In this document: positions 42,638 to 51,565 of the stretch, piece by piece
Numbering within the stretch: position 1 is the first letter of the stretch
Layout: each line of letters begins with the position of its first letter
Assembly (NCBI GenBank): GCA_002737705.1
Contig: NSIM01000008.1
Coordinates: 1-64,000 of the forward strand
Direction: 5' to 3'
Origin: Flavobacteriales bacterium
Lineage (GTDB): Bacteria > Bacteroidota > Bacteroidia > NS11-12g > UBA955
DNA: 64,000 bases
Made by a program: the position numbers and the translations under genes
The notes under the pieces: generated by a model
What the model saw: the letters and a program-made list of their open reading frames with translations, nothing else
Databases searched by the model: none
Told to the model about the DNA's origin: nothing

Positions 42638-43648
42638 TCAATTGCCCATTAGGCGGTCTTTGATTCTTTTTAAGGTCCTTTTTACACCCGCGATACTGAG
42701 TGGAAATAGCCATCGAAAACGCTCGTTCCACCGAAAATAATAGAGTACAGATTGGTATTCGTCACGTTGAGAAAAAGAATCATCGCCTATGGAAAATACC
42801 GATTTTACATATTCATTTCCAGCAATCATCGCAAATCCATGGGGCTTCAAAAGTGCCCTGATACTGTGCAAAGTAAAATGATAGGCATGGGCATTTTGGT
42901 AATAGGTCATCGCATCCATACTATAATTTTTATGAATGTTTTTAATACCGGGAACCTCAATATACAGTTTTGTTTGCGATGAACACAAACAGCGAATGGC
43001 TTTTATTTCGGCATATAAATCTAGAATGTGTTCCATTACGTGAGAATACACAATTAAATCTATGGCATCTTTACAGTAAAAATCTGCCAAAGTGCTCACG
43101 CGAAGGTCTAGCGAATGATGCTTACTGCCATAATTTACATATTCTGAACCGAGATCAATTCCCATGACTTCATGCCCTTTGCTGCGAAAAAAATCCAAAA
43201 TACCACCCGCTCCACAACCTACTTCCAACACGCGCATTGGCCGAGTAGAAATTTGATTGGCCGAATCCAAAAATTCATAAATCCGTTTCCCTTGCTTTTG
43301 CTGCTCCCGAAAAAAAGCTTCACCAGCAACTTCAGAACCAACATACAAAGGCCGATACTCATTGTCATAAAAAGCAGAATACGCGGATTGTGTCATTCTA
43401 GGATTGGTATACACAAACCCACATTGCTTACAAATGCACACAGAAAAATACAATCCATAACGGTCTCTTTCTGCAATGCACTCAGGATTGTCTGCATTAC
43501 ACACCGCACAAAAAACCGATTCAAAATCGTATTCCCCGGTTTTTACCTTATTGGCCACTTCCTGCTTAACCCTAATTTGTATTGGGTTTAACACAATGGA
43601 AGGCAGGCCTTCACCCATCATTCTTGGAAATAACGCCATCTCGGGCAA
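42638..43648 (-). CDS. Class I SAM-dependent methyltransferase with Zn-ribbon-like Cys motifs
   Basis: CICKQCGFVYTNPRMTQSAYSAFY; VLEVGCGAGGILDFFRSKGHEVMGID; YSHVMEHILD. Start uncertain (see findings). Confidence 0.82.
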   Translation of the reverse strand: MPEMALFPRMMGEGLPSIVLNPIQIRVKQEVANKVKTGEYDFESVFCAVCNADNPECIAERDRYGLYFSVCICKQCGFVYTNPRMTQSAYSAFYDNEYRPLYVGSEVAGEAFFREQQKQGKRIYEFLDSANQISTRPMRVLEVGCGAGGILDFFRSKGHEVMGIDLGSEYVNYGSKHHSLDLRVSTLADFYCKDAIDLIVYSHVMEHILDLYAEIKAIRCLCSSQTKLYIEVPGIKNIHKNYSMDAMTYYQNAHAYHFTLHSIRALLKPHGFAMIAGNEYVKSVFSIGDDSFSQRDEYQSVLYYFRWNERFRWLFPLSIAGVKRTLKRIKDRLMGN

Positions 43649-43899
43649 ATCTATACAATTTATACTATTGGAACAATCTGGGCATGGATTTGAGTTTAAA
43701 ACTACCCCGTTGTGCGATTGGCAAAATAAAACTACTACGCATCAATCTGGTGGGCATGATAATTCGCTGTATTCCCAAATCCTTGGCGCGGGCTCACACA
43801 ATTACCCCCAGCAAAAAACACCAGTACACCTGTATAAATGACTTACAATTCTCTGTTTAATTGTATACTAACAGTCCTGCCCCGTTGTAATTAAAAGAG

Positions 43900-44004
43900 A
43901 ATCAATTGGTTAGAATAATCAGAATCTTTAAAATGGGAATCAACATTGCTAACCAATTGATTTACAGGTTTTTTTCAACTATCGCTATGCTGATAACCTG
44001 TAAA
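43900..44004. repeat. Two overlapping inverted repeats in the neuB upstream region
   Basis: AATCAATTGGTTAG (43900-43913) / CTAACCAATTGATT (43949-43962), and TTTACAGGTT (43961-43970) / AACCTGTAAA (43995-44004). Confidence 0.8.
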
Positions 44005-44130
44005 AAACTGTAGAGAGATTGCGCCATTTTGCGTTTTTCCTAGGCTGTTCTTCCAACTTTAATGGATTACTCATTCTGATAGAAGGCCATTATCCCAAAC
44101 TTCTTTTGAGAGATGTGAATTCCAATTCGA

Positions 44131-44160
44131 TTGTTCGACGAATGAATTTTCCTATTTTTG
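44131..44160 (+). promoter_or_regulatory. Bacteroidetes-type promoter upstream of neuB-like operon: TTG-N19-TATTTTTG
   Basis: TTG 44131-44133, TATTTTTG 44153-44160; ATG at 44200. Confidence 0.6.
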
Positions 44161-44199
44161 TGTATTCATATCCCATTAAAGCCAACTAAAAAAACCGCA

Positions 44200-45063
44200 A
44201 TGTTCAAAACCCCCCAACTCATAGCCGAAATTGGATGCAACCACAAAGGCGATTTTTCCATTGCAAAGGAGTTGATTGTTATGGCCAAGCAAGCCGGGGC
44301 CCATTTTGCCAAATTCCAAAAACGCAACAATATAGAATTATTGACACCCGAACAATACCATGCACCCCACCCCAATCTGTCAAATGCTTATGGCAACACC
44401 TATGGTGAACACAGAGAATTTCTGGAATTTACCACAGATCAACATGCCGAACTAAAAAACTTCGCGGAATCTCAAGGAATTGGCTATTCAACCTCTGTTT
44501 GGGATGTAACATCTGCCAAAGAAATTATACAAATAACGCCCGAATTTTTAAAAGTGCCTTCGGCGTGTAATAACCATTTAGAGCTTCTTCGGGTCTTGCG
44601 TGATGACTACCTTGGAGATGTTCATATTTCAATGGGAATGACAACCCAAGCAGAAGAAAAGGAAATTGTTTCATTTTTTTTAGAAACTGGACAAGCCCAT
44701 CGCTTGGTAATTTATTCATGCACATCGGGCTACCCCGTCCCCTTTGAAGACATTTGTTTGTTGGAGATTTTGCGAATTAAGGAACGGTACCAAAACGCAG
44801 TAAAAGACATTGGATTTTCAGGACACCATTTGGGCATTGCTGCAGATATCGCAGCCTATACTCTCGGTGCTTCATGGATTGAACGCCATTTTACAAAAGA
44901 CAGAACCTGGAAAGGCACCGACCACGCCGCATCCTTAGAATTTGCTGGATTACAAAAACTCGCCCGCGATTTATCGGCTGTGCACAAAGCCTTACGACCC
45001 AAAGCAACCGAAATACTGGACATCGAAAAAATACAACGAGACAAACTCAAATTCCGCGCTTAG
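44200..45063 (+). CDS. neuB: NeuB-family nonulosonic acid synthase, catalytic barrel only (no C-terminal SAF domain)
   Basis: LIAEIGCNHKGDFSIAKELIVMAKQAGAHFAKFQKRN; YSTSVWDVTSAKEI; IGFSGHHLGIAADIAAYTLGASWIERHFTKDRTWKGTDHAASLE; stop shortly after. Confidence 0.88.
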   Translation: MFKTPQLIAEIGCNHKGDFSIAKELIVMAKQAGAHFAKFQKRNNIELLTPEQYHAPHPNLSNAYGNTYGEHREFLEFTTDQHAELKNFAESQGIGYSTSVWDVTSAKEIIQITPEFLKVPSACNNHLELLRVLRDDYLGDVHISMGMTTQAEEKEIVSFFLETGQAHRLVIYSCTSGYPVPFEDICLLEILRIKERYQNAVKDIGFSGHHLGIAADIAAYTLGASWIERHFTKDRTWKGTDHAASLEFAGLQKLARDLSAVHKALRPKATEILDIEKIQRDKLKFRA

Positions 45064-45067
45064 TGCT

Positions 45068-45754
45068 ATGAAAACAATTGCCTTTATCCCTGTTCGTGGG
45101 GACAGCAAATCGATCCCCAAAAAAAATATTTTAGATTTTAACGGGCATGCATTGGTTTATTGGGCATGCCTAGCAGCACAAAATTGTCGGTCTGTAGATG
45201 CAATCATTGTCGCAACGGAATCTGCAGAAATTGCATCTACTGTCGATGCTTTTGGATTTAATAAAGTGCGTATTTACCATCGATCAACAGAAAGTGCCCA
45301 AGATACATCTCCAACAGAATCTGTACTTTTAGAGTATATCGAAGCGGAAAAACCCAGCCCCGAAACACATATCGCGTTGATTCAAGCTACAAACCCTTTC
45401 ATAACCGCCCATGAACTCCAAAAGGGGTGCGATTTGCTGTTAAAACAAGCGGAAGGATCTGTCATCTCCTGCGCCATTTTTAAACGATTTTTATGGGATG
45501 AGAATGGAAAATCCATCAATTATGATTTCATGAAACGCCCACGCAGACAAGACTTTTCTGGCATATTTCTTGAAAATGGTTCATTTTATATCAATTCCGT
45601 TAAAAATATAGTGGCAACAGGAAATCGGCTTACAGAGCCCATTGCTATCGCCGCAATGGCTGAGTACAGTGCCACAGAAATCGACGAATTCGAAGACTGG
45701 CTGATTGCAGAAAAAATACATAAGAAGTATATCTTAGACACAAAACAACCATGA
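45068..45754 (+). CDS. neuA: CMP-nonulosonic acid synthetase (acylneuraminate cytidylyltransferase family)
   Basis: IAFIPVRGDSKSIPKKNILDFNGHALVYWACLAAQN; IIVATESAEIA; ALIQATNPFITAHEL; FLENGSFYI. Confidence 0.9.
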   Translation: MKTIAFIPVRGDSKSIPKKNILDFNGHALVYWACLAAQNCRSVDAIIVATESAEIASTVDAFGFNKVRIYHRSTESAQDTSPTESVLLEYIEAEKPSPETHIALIQATNPFITAHELQKGCDLLLKQAEGSVISCAIFKRFLWDENGKSINYDFMKRPRRQDFSGIFLENGSFYINSVKNIVATGNRLTEPIAIAAMAEYSATEIDEFEDWLIAEKIHKKYILDTKQP

Positions 45755-46254
45755 ATCTCCCCAAACTAATCATTACGGATATTGATGGTGTATGGACTGA
45801 CGGTGGAATGTATTACGACAATACTGGCAACGAGTGGAAGAAATTCAATACCATTGACAGTGCCGGAATTATTTTTTGTCGACAACTCGCTGTTCCCATT
45901 GCCATTATTACCGGAGAAAACACCCAAATAGTAGCCAATCGTGCCAAGAAACTCAATATCGATTTAGTGTTTCAAGGCATTACTGACAAACTTCATGTTG
46001 CCAAAGAATTGTGTGAAAAAATGAATATCACGCTGTCTGAGGTTGCCTATATTGGCGATGATTTGGGAGACATAGACCTTTTAAAAGCAGTTGGATTTGC
46101 GGCTGCACCAGCCAATGCCAGCGATTATATCAAAGACTTGTGTGATTATACAACCAAAACCCAAGGCGGAGACGGCGCATTTCGTGAATTTATAGAAGAA
46201 ATTCTTTCGAGATGTGGTTTAATGGAAAGCGTTCTAGAAAAATTTAATCTGTAA
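45751..46254 (+). CDS. KdsC-like HAD phosphatase (nonulosonate-9-phosphate or KDO-8-phosphate type)
   Basis: LIITDIDGVWTDGGMYYDNTGNEWKKFNTIDSAGI; AIITGENTQIVANRAKKLNID; VAYIGDDLGDIDLLKAVGFAAAPANAS; overlaps neuA by 4 nt. Confidence 0.9.
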   Translation: MNLPKLIITDIDGVWTDGGMYYDNTGNEWKKFNTIDSAGIIFCRQLAVPIAIITGENTQIVANRAKKLNIDLVFQGITDKLHVAKELCEKMNITLSEVAYIGDDLGDIDLLKAVGFAAAPANASDYIKDLCDYTTKTQGGDGAFREFIEEILSRCGLMESVLEKFNL

Positions 46255-46258
46255 AACC

Positions 46259-47149
46259 GTGTTTTTCAACACCCTGCTTAGCATCGCCAAAATCCTCATC
46301 AAATCTCGCTGGATTAAGCCTGTAAAGGCATTGAATGGTGAACCATTGTTTATTGTTGGCAACGGTCCATCGGCACTGCCTTTTTTGGCAATGGCCAAAA
46401 CCAAAAAACCTCCATTGCCCTTGTTTTGCGTGAACAAATTTGCAATTAGTCCAGAATTTCATTCGTTAAAACCGCACTATTATTTGCTACTGGATGGCGA
46501 TTTTTTTCTTTTTAATGAAACCGTATTTCAAGATCCATCCAAACACCCCCGCGTTCAATTAAAACCCGAATTCACTGTCTACCAAGACCAAATAAACCGG
46601 ACATGGCATGCCATTTTGGAACATACATGGGGAATGACATTGTTTATTCCAAGAACATACAAAAAAAGTTTTGTGGTTGCATTGGCAATCAAACAAAACA
46701 TTCGCATCCAATTTTTCAATTATACAGTAACCCAAGGCTTCAATTGGTTTAAAAACAGCGTATACGCTATGGGTTTAGGAATGCCACAATCCCAAAATGT
46801 AATTCATGCAACCCTGTTTCTGGCGATCCAAATGGGTGTGAAAAATATCTATATTACAGGAATTGACCATGATTTTCACCGCAACTTGGTATTGGATGAC
46901 ACCAATACCCTGTTTGAAGAGGTATCGCATTTTTACAACAAAGAACCCTTTAGGCATAAATTAATTCACGCGCATGGCAATGGAGAATCGGTTCGACTCA
47001 AAGAGGTGTTTTACAATCTGCACAAGGTTCATGTGGGATACGAAGAACTGCATCGCTTTGCCAAAAATTGTAAGTGCCAGGTTTTCAATATTACCCCTGG
47101 CGGATTTGTGGATGAATTCCCCCGTGTGTCACTCGACACAATTGCCTAG
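46259..47149 (+). CDS. DUF115/MptE-like protein, possible glycan transferase partner
   Basis: GEPLFIVGNGPSALPFLAMA...MGVKNIYITGIDHDF; co-directional, 5 nt after the phosphatase gene; GTG start. Confidence 0.55.
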   Translation: MFFNTLLSIAKILIKSRWIKPVKALNGEPLFIVGNGPSALPFLAMAKTKKPPLPLFCVNKFAISPEFHSLKPHYYLLLDGDFFLFNETVFQDPSKHPRVQLKPEFTVYQDQINRTWHAILEHTWGMTLFIPRTYKKSFVVALAIKQNIRIQFFNYTVTQGFNWFKNSVYAMGLGMPQSQNVIHATLFLAIQMGVKNIYITGIDHDFHRNLVLDDTNTLFEEVSHFYNKEPFRHKLIHAHGNGESVRLKEVFYNLHKVHVGYEELHRFAKNCKCQVFNITPGGFVDEFPRVSLDTIA

Positions 47150-47401
47150 TCCAACTCTCGCCGCTAGCATTGTCAATAGAAAATACTTTCGCAAAAGAGC
47201 AAGTATGTTGCTTTCGCAATGGAAAAAAATGATTCTATCCATTTTTATCCATCGGGGGGCTTTTTCTCAATCCGACGTAGTTTGTTTGGTTTCTGTTGTC
47301 CGGACGTGGACCGCGGTTTTCACCAACAGTTCTTGGCCACACATTAACCCCCACTATTGGTTTGGGATACCGCCCCAGGGTCTTTGGGAATTTCTGGGCA
47401 A

Positions 47402-48946
47402 TTAATCTCGCAATTTGATTCCCAATGGGACCAAGATCTTTTTGGCCATACTGTGAATGTCTTCACTCAGTCTAAAGTAGAGTATTACACCAATAGATCC
47501 ACCCACCAATACCAGTGTTTTCGCAATAGAAACTCCGATTATATTTCCAATACCCAAATAACCAAAAACCCGCAAATGTGAAATAGAAGCCTGTGTATCC
47601 CACAAATAATTTAGAATAAAAAATACAGTAAACAACGCCACGCTAGAGGCAACTCTTATAGACAATGGCTGCAATTTATATACATGCCAAACAAGAACTG
47701 CCATTGCAATACCCGTGGCCAACCAAACACAAGCCGTTGCAATGGCGGCCCCTTCTAAACCATAAATTGGTATCAGCCAAAGTCCCATTACAATACCCAC
47801 AAAAATAGCAACAACATGCAGAATTAAGGACAAATAATAGCGTTTAGAAAAGATCAACATGGCTGCAGAATTTCCTTGCAAAAGCACAAAAAGTTTCCCA
47901 ATACCCAGGTAAAAAACAGCCCATTTTCCCGATTGATAAATATTTCCATTTGGCATATAATAATACAACAAATCGATGTTCACCCAAATCAACAACAAGG
48001 CAAGCGCCCCGAGTATAAATTGGTTGAGGCTGGTTTTTTGATACAACCGTTGAATTTCTGGTTGATTACCCTGATGAATTGCTTCAGATAGTTTGGGATT
48101 GGCAATTTGCAAGATGCTTCTTGTTGGAATTTCAATGAGCACGGCGATGTTTACGGCGATGGCATAAATCCCTGTTTGTGCAATGCCCTTCATTGAACTC
48201 ACCATCAAAAAATCCATTCGCTGCAAAACCAACATGGCCACATAGGTCAAAAATAAATACCCTGTATATCGATAAAAATCGGGTTTTAAGCCTGCTTGAT
48301 TATTCACAAATACCATATCTGGCTTGAATGACAATCGGGTGTTTTTTAATACAAACGAAACATTCAATACCATCACTACCGCATATACCGCCGCGATGGA
48401 GTGTATCGTTTGACCAAAATCAATCTTGCCGACAAAATACAACCAACCCAATAATCCCAGTAAAATTCTTACAACATTTTCCCGCAAAAACGAGGCAAAT
48501 ACAATCTTACCCAAAGACGCAGAAAAAATTTCAAATACCGTATTCAATACAAAAAAGAAAACAAAAGGTATCAACCAATAGTAATAGGGCAAAAAATCCT
48601 TGGAATTCTTTGTCAAATACGCAAAGACCCATGGTTGACCATATACCAATAAAAATGCCACGAAAACAAATCCAATGCTTGGTATCAGCAATAACCAAAA
48701 ACCCACTCCATTGTGTCCGTTATCATTTTTAAACCTTGGAAAAAATTTCCAAATTGAATACCCTGTTCCCAATTGTGCAACTCCTGCAAGCAAGGCTCCC
48801 ATTTCAATAAACAAACGAAAAACTCCGTTTTCACTCGGAGTAAATACCAATGGGAACAGATAAAACGCGGTGAACAGACCAATAAGACTGCCACTATAAT
48901 TGACTATAGACGCCCAAAAACTATTTCTGGCGATAGCACCCGACAT
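47402..48946 (-). CDS. Polysaccharide biosynthesis protein / Wzx-type flippase
   Basis: About 12-14 TM MATE-like protein: MSGAIARNSFWASIVNYSGSLIGLFTAFYLFPLVFTPSENGVFRLFIEMGALLAGVAQLGTG. Confidence 0.82.
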   Translation of the reverse strand: MSGAIARNSFWASIVNYSGSLIGLFTAFYLFPLVFTPSENGVFRLFIEMGALLAGVAQLGTGYSIWKFFPRFKNDNGHNGVGFWLLLIPSIGFVFVAFLLVYGQPWVFAYLTKNSKDFLPYYYWLIPFVFFFVLNTVFEIFSASLGKIVFASFLRENVVRILLGLLGWLYFVGKIDFGQTIHSIAAVYAVVMVLNVSFVLKNTRLSFKPDMVFVNNQAGLKPDFYRYTGYLFLTYVAMLVLQRMDFLMVSSMKGIAQTGIYAIAVNIAVLIEIPTRSILQIANPKLSEAIHQGNQPEIQRLYQKTSLNQFILGALALLLIWVNIDLLYYYMPNGNIYQSGKWAVFYLGIGKLFVLLQGNSAAMLIFSKRYYLSLILHVVAIFVGIVMGLWLIPIYGLEGAAIATACVWLATGIAMAVLVWHVYKLQPLSIRVASSVALFTVFFILNYLWDTQASISHLRVFGYLGIGNIIGVSIAKTLVLVGGSIGVILYFRLSEDIHSMAKKILVPLGIKLRD

Positions 48947-49081
48947 AATTCAAAGGTAAGAAACATGCTAAAACTTTTGAATCTCATAGTTAAAGAAATA
49001 TAAATTACTTGGATAACTCTTGTAAAATTTGTAAATTGCAAGTGCATACAACACTTTTATAAACCATTTTAACCTACACCC

Positions 49082-49996
49082 ATGAAAAAAATCTTATTGT
49101 TTTTCCTCCTTACATTCAGTCTTACTGGATTGTTTCAAAGTTGCAAAAAGGATCCTGCCAACAATGTTGGACCCTCTGCGTCTCTCACCGTTACGAACAA
49201 ACAGCGTTCTATGGTTGTTTACAATACTGCTACTTGGTGTGGTCCCTGCGGACTAAACGCAAAACCTGAGTTCAGTAAATTGGTTGCCGACAACAATAAA
49301 GACAATATCTTGCCTGTAAGCTTCCACAATTCGAATTCATCTACGTTGGTGTCTATTTGGGCGAAACCCAATAATGATACTCTTTTTGTTGCTCCTTATC
49401 TTTTTGAATTACAACAAATTGTAACAAATATGCAATCAATACCCTGTTTCTGGTTAAACAATTCTTTGTTGGGTAGTACTCCTAAATACAATGACCTCGT
49501 AAACAATGCTGCCGATGCCAATGGATATAAAACTGAAGTAGGTGTTGCCGCAAGTGCAAGTGCGAGCGGCATGATATTAAATATCAAATACAAATTGAAA
49601 GCTTTTGCTCCTGAAAAAGGTGACTATTATGTTTCTGCATTCGTCGTTGAAAAGAAAGTGAATGCTTTGCAAAATATCCAAAATTCGGGTTACGTGGCTT
49701 CCGACCACTATAACGTAATGCGCGCATCTGCTCTAACCAATGCCTCCGGCAAGCCTTCTGCCTTTTCAACAACTGCCATCATGAGCAGCCCAATTGCAAA
49801 TAATGAAGTTGAAAAAACAATCTCATGGACATACACCGATGTTTCCCCTACGATTAAAGCCAAATTCCCAAATTTTTCTTTTTGGAAATGGGATACTGCC
49901 AACACAGCTGTAGTTGTAGCTGTATGGAGAAAGCTAACCGATAACCCTTCTAAGCCCTGGTACTTCATCAATGCAGTTTGGGTCGATGTGAAATAA
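49082..49996 (+). CDS. Omp28-related lipoprotein with thioredoxin-like CxxC motif
   Basis: Lipobox LTGLFQSCKKD; VVYNTATWCGPCGLNAKPEF. Confidence 0.8.
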   Translation: MKKILLFFLLTFSLTGLFQSCKKDPANNVGPSASLTVTNKQRSMVVYNTATWCGPCGLNAKPEFSKLVADNNKDNILPVSFHNSNSSTLVSIWAKPNNDTLFVAPYLFELQQIVTNMQSIPCFWLNNSLLGSTPKYNDLVNNAADANGYKTEVGVAASASASGMILNIKYKLKAFAPEKGDYYVSAFVVEKKVNALQNIQNSGYVASDHYNVMRASALTNASGKPSAFSTTAIMSSPIANNEVEKTISWTYTDVSPTIKAKFPNFSFWKWDTANTAVVVAVWRKLTDNPSKPWYFINAVWVDVK

Positions 49997-50020
49997 TCTG
50001 CATTCCTTTATTAGAAACCT

Positions 50021-50060
50021 CAAAAAAAGAGTGGGTACTGTTTGGCACCCACTCTTTTTT
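50021..50060 (+). terminator. Strong Rho-independent terminator (bidirectional A/T tract)
   Basis: Perfect 15-bp inverted repeat aaaaaaagagtgggt (50021-50035) / acccactcttttttt (50046-50060), 10-nt loop, 25 nt after the Omp28 stop. Confidence 0.92.
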
Positions 50061-50157
50061 TATATATCAGTTAGATATAACCTTTCATACATTGCGTCTG
50101 CTCCAATATCCATTTCACATAAAAGCCTACTCAACTCATTGTGAACTTCTTATTACG

Positions 50158-50937
50158 TCATTTTCCTTTGAAATCCGCTTTTCGCTTCTCAACAAAAGCC
50201 GCCATTCCTTCTTTTTGATCTTCGGTGGCAAACAACATGTAAAAATTCTTTCGTTCAAAATACAAACCCTCCTGCAAATGGGAATCAAAGGCCTTTAATA
50301 CGCTCTCTTTGGCCATCTGCACAGCAATCGGTGATTTGCTGGCAATTTCTCCAGCCAACTTAATTGCCTCATCCAAATACAACTCCACGGGTACAATTTT
50401 ATTGATCAATCCGGCCTCCATGGCTTCTTCTGCAGAAATAAATTTGCCTGTCAACACCATTTCCATCGCCCTTACCTTTCCCACTGCGCGGGTCAACCGC
50501 TGCGTTCCACCCGCACCGGGCATCACCCCAATATTGATTTCTGGCTGACCAAATTGTGCCGTTTCACTGGCAACAATCATATCACACAACATACACAACT
50601 CGCAACCTCCGCCCAAAGCAAATCCCGACACCGCCGCAATGATTGGCTTTTTTGTTTTACGAATACTGTCCCACGTAGAAAACTGATCGATTTTCAACAT
50701 ATCAACCGCCGTTCTTCCTGCCATCTGCTTGATATCTGCCCCCGCCGCAAAAGCTCTTTCGTTTCCCGTAATCACAATTGCACGAACTGCATCGTCGGCA
50801 TCCAACATCAACAAAGCATCCCGAATCTCCCCCATCAACTGCAAATTCAATGCATTCAATTCCTTGGGACGATTCAATTGAATCTTTGCTACGTAAGGCG
50901 CCACTTGGGCATCGACCAAAATAAATTCATAAGACAT
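50158..50937 (-). CDS. Enoyl-CoA hydratase/isomerase family protein
   Basis: RAFAAGADIKQMA; IAAVSGFALGGGCELCMLCDMIVASETAQFGQPEINIGVMPGAGGTQRL. Confidence 0.93.
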   Translation of the reverse strand: MSYEFILVDAQVAPYVAKIQLNRPKELNALNLQLMGEIRDALLMLDADDAVRAIVITGNERAFAAGADIKQMAGRTAVDMLKIDQFSTWDSIRKTKKPIIAAVSGFALGGGCELCMLCDMIVASETAQFGQPEINIGVMPGAGGTQRLTRAVGKVRAMEMVLTGKFISAEEAMEAGLINKIVPVELYLDEAIKLAGEIASKSPIAVQMAKESVLKAFDSHLQEGLYFERKNFYMLFATEDQKEGMAAFVEKRKADFKGK

Positions 50938-50982
50938 TGTGCGAAGTTACTATTTTCTGATTGATCAGCCTCGGCTGAAAAA

Positions 50983-51555
50983 CTAAGTCCCCATCCAACC
51001 TTTGGGCAGAATCCAATTCCGATACACCCGCACTAAGGCATAGGCAATAGCCAAGCCCAACAATGCACCAAAAAATACATCGCCAAAATAATGCACACCC
51101 AAATACACCCGCGAATACGCGATGCAGGAAGCCAAGTACATCAGAGCCAAACGTGGGCGTCGTCCCAAACCCAAAAGCATCATCGCTGTACTAAAAACCG
51201 CAAACGCATTGGCGGAATGACTGCTCACAAACCCATATTTGCTGCCTTTATCCCCATCGGGAAACCGCGGATTTAAAGAAGTCTCCCATGACGGCCTGAA
51301 TCTCGCAAACATCGGCTTACAGATGCGTGAACTGATGCTGTCTGCCAAACCAAAAGATGCAAGGGTGAACAACAATGGAATCCAACATTTCTTTCCAAAT
51401 TTCTGAACAAACAAACCTATAAACATCACATACAAGGGAACAAATGCCCATTTGCTGCTGAGGAAAATCATCATTGGATCCAATGATGATGTGGCCCAAC
51501 GCTGATTGATCAGTACAAATAAGTCGCGATCAAAAAAATCCAATACAAACATCAT
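50983..51555 (-). CDS. PAP2 family phosphatase
   Basis: RFRPSWE; YGFVSSHSANAFAVF; SRVYLGVHYFGDVFFGALLG. Confidence 0.88.
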   Translation of the reverse strand: MMFVLDFFDRDLFVLINQRWATSSLDPMMIFLSSKWAFVPLYVMFIGLFVQKFGKKCWIPLLFTLASFGLADSISSRICKPMFARFRPSWETSLNPRFPDGDKGSKYGFVSSHSANAFAVFSTAMMLLGLGRRPRLALMYLASCIAYSRVYLGVHYFGDVFFGALLGLAIAYALVRVYRNWILPKGWMGT

Positions 51556-51565
51556 AAAACGAAGA

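Noticed and set aside
46974-47405. 143-aa plus-strand ORF after the DUF115-like gene
   Set aside because: First half is an out-of-frame shadow of the DUF115-like gene; the intergenic part has no recognisable motif.
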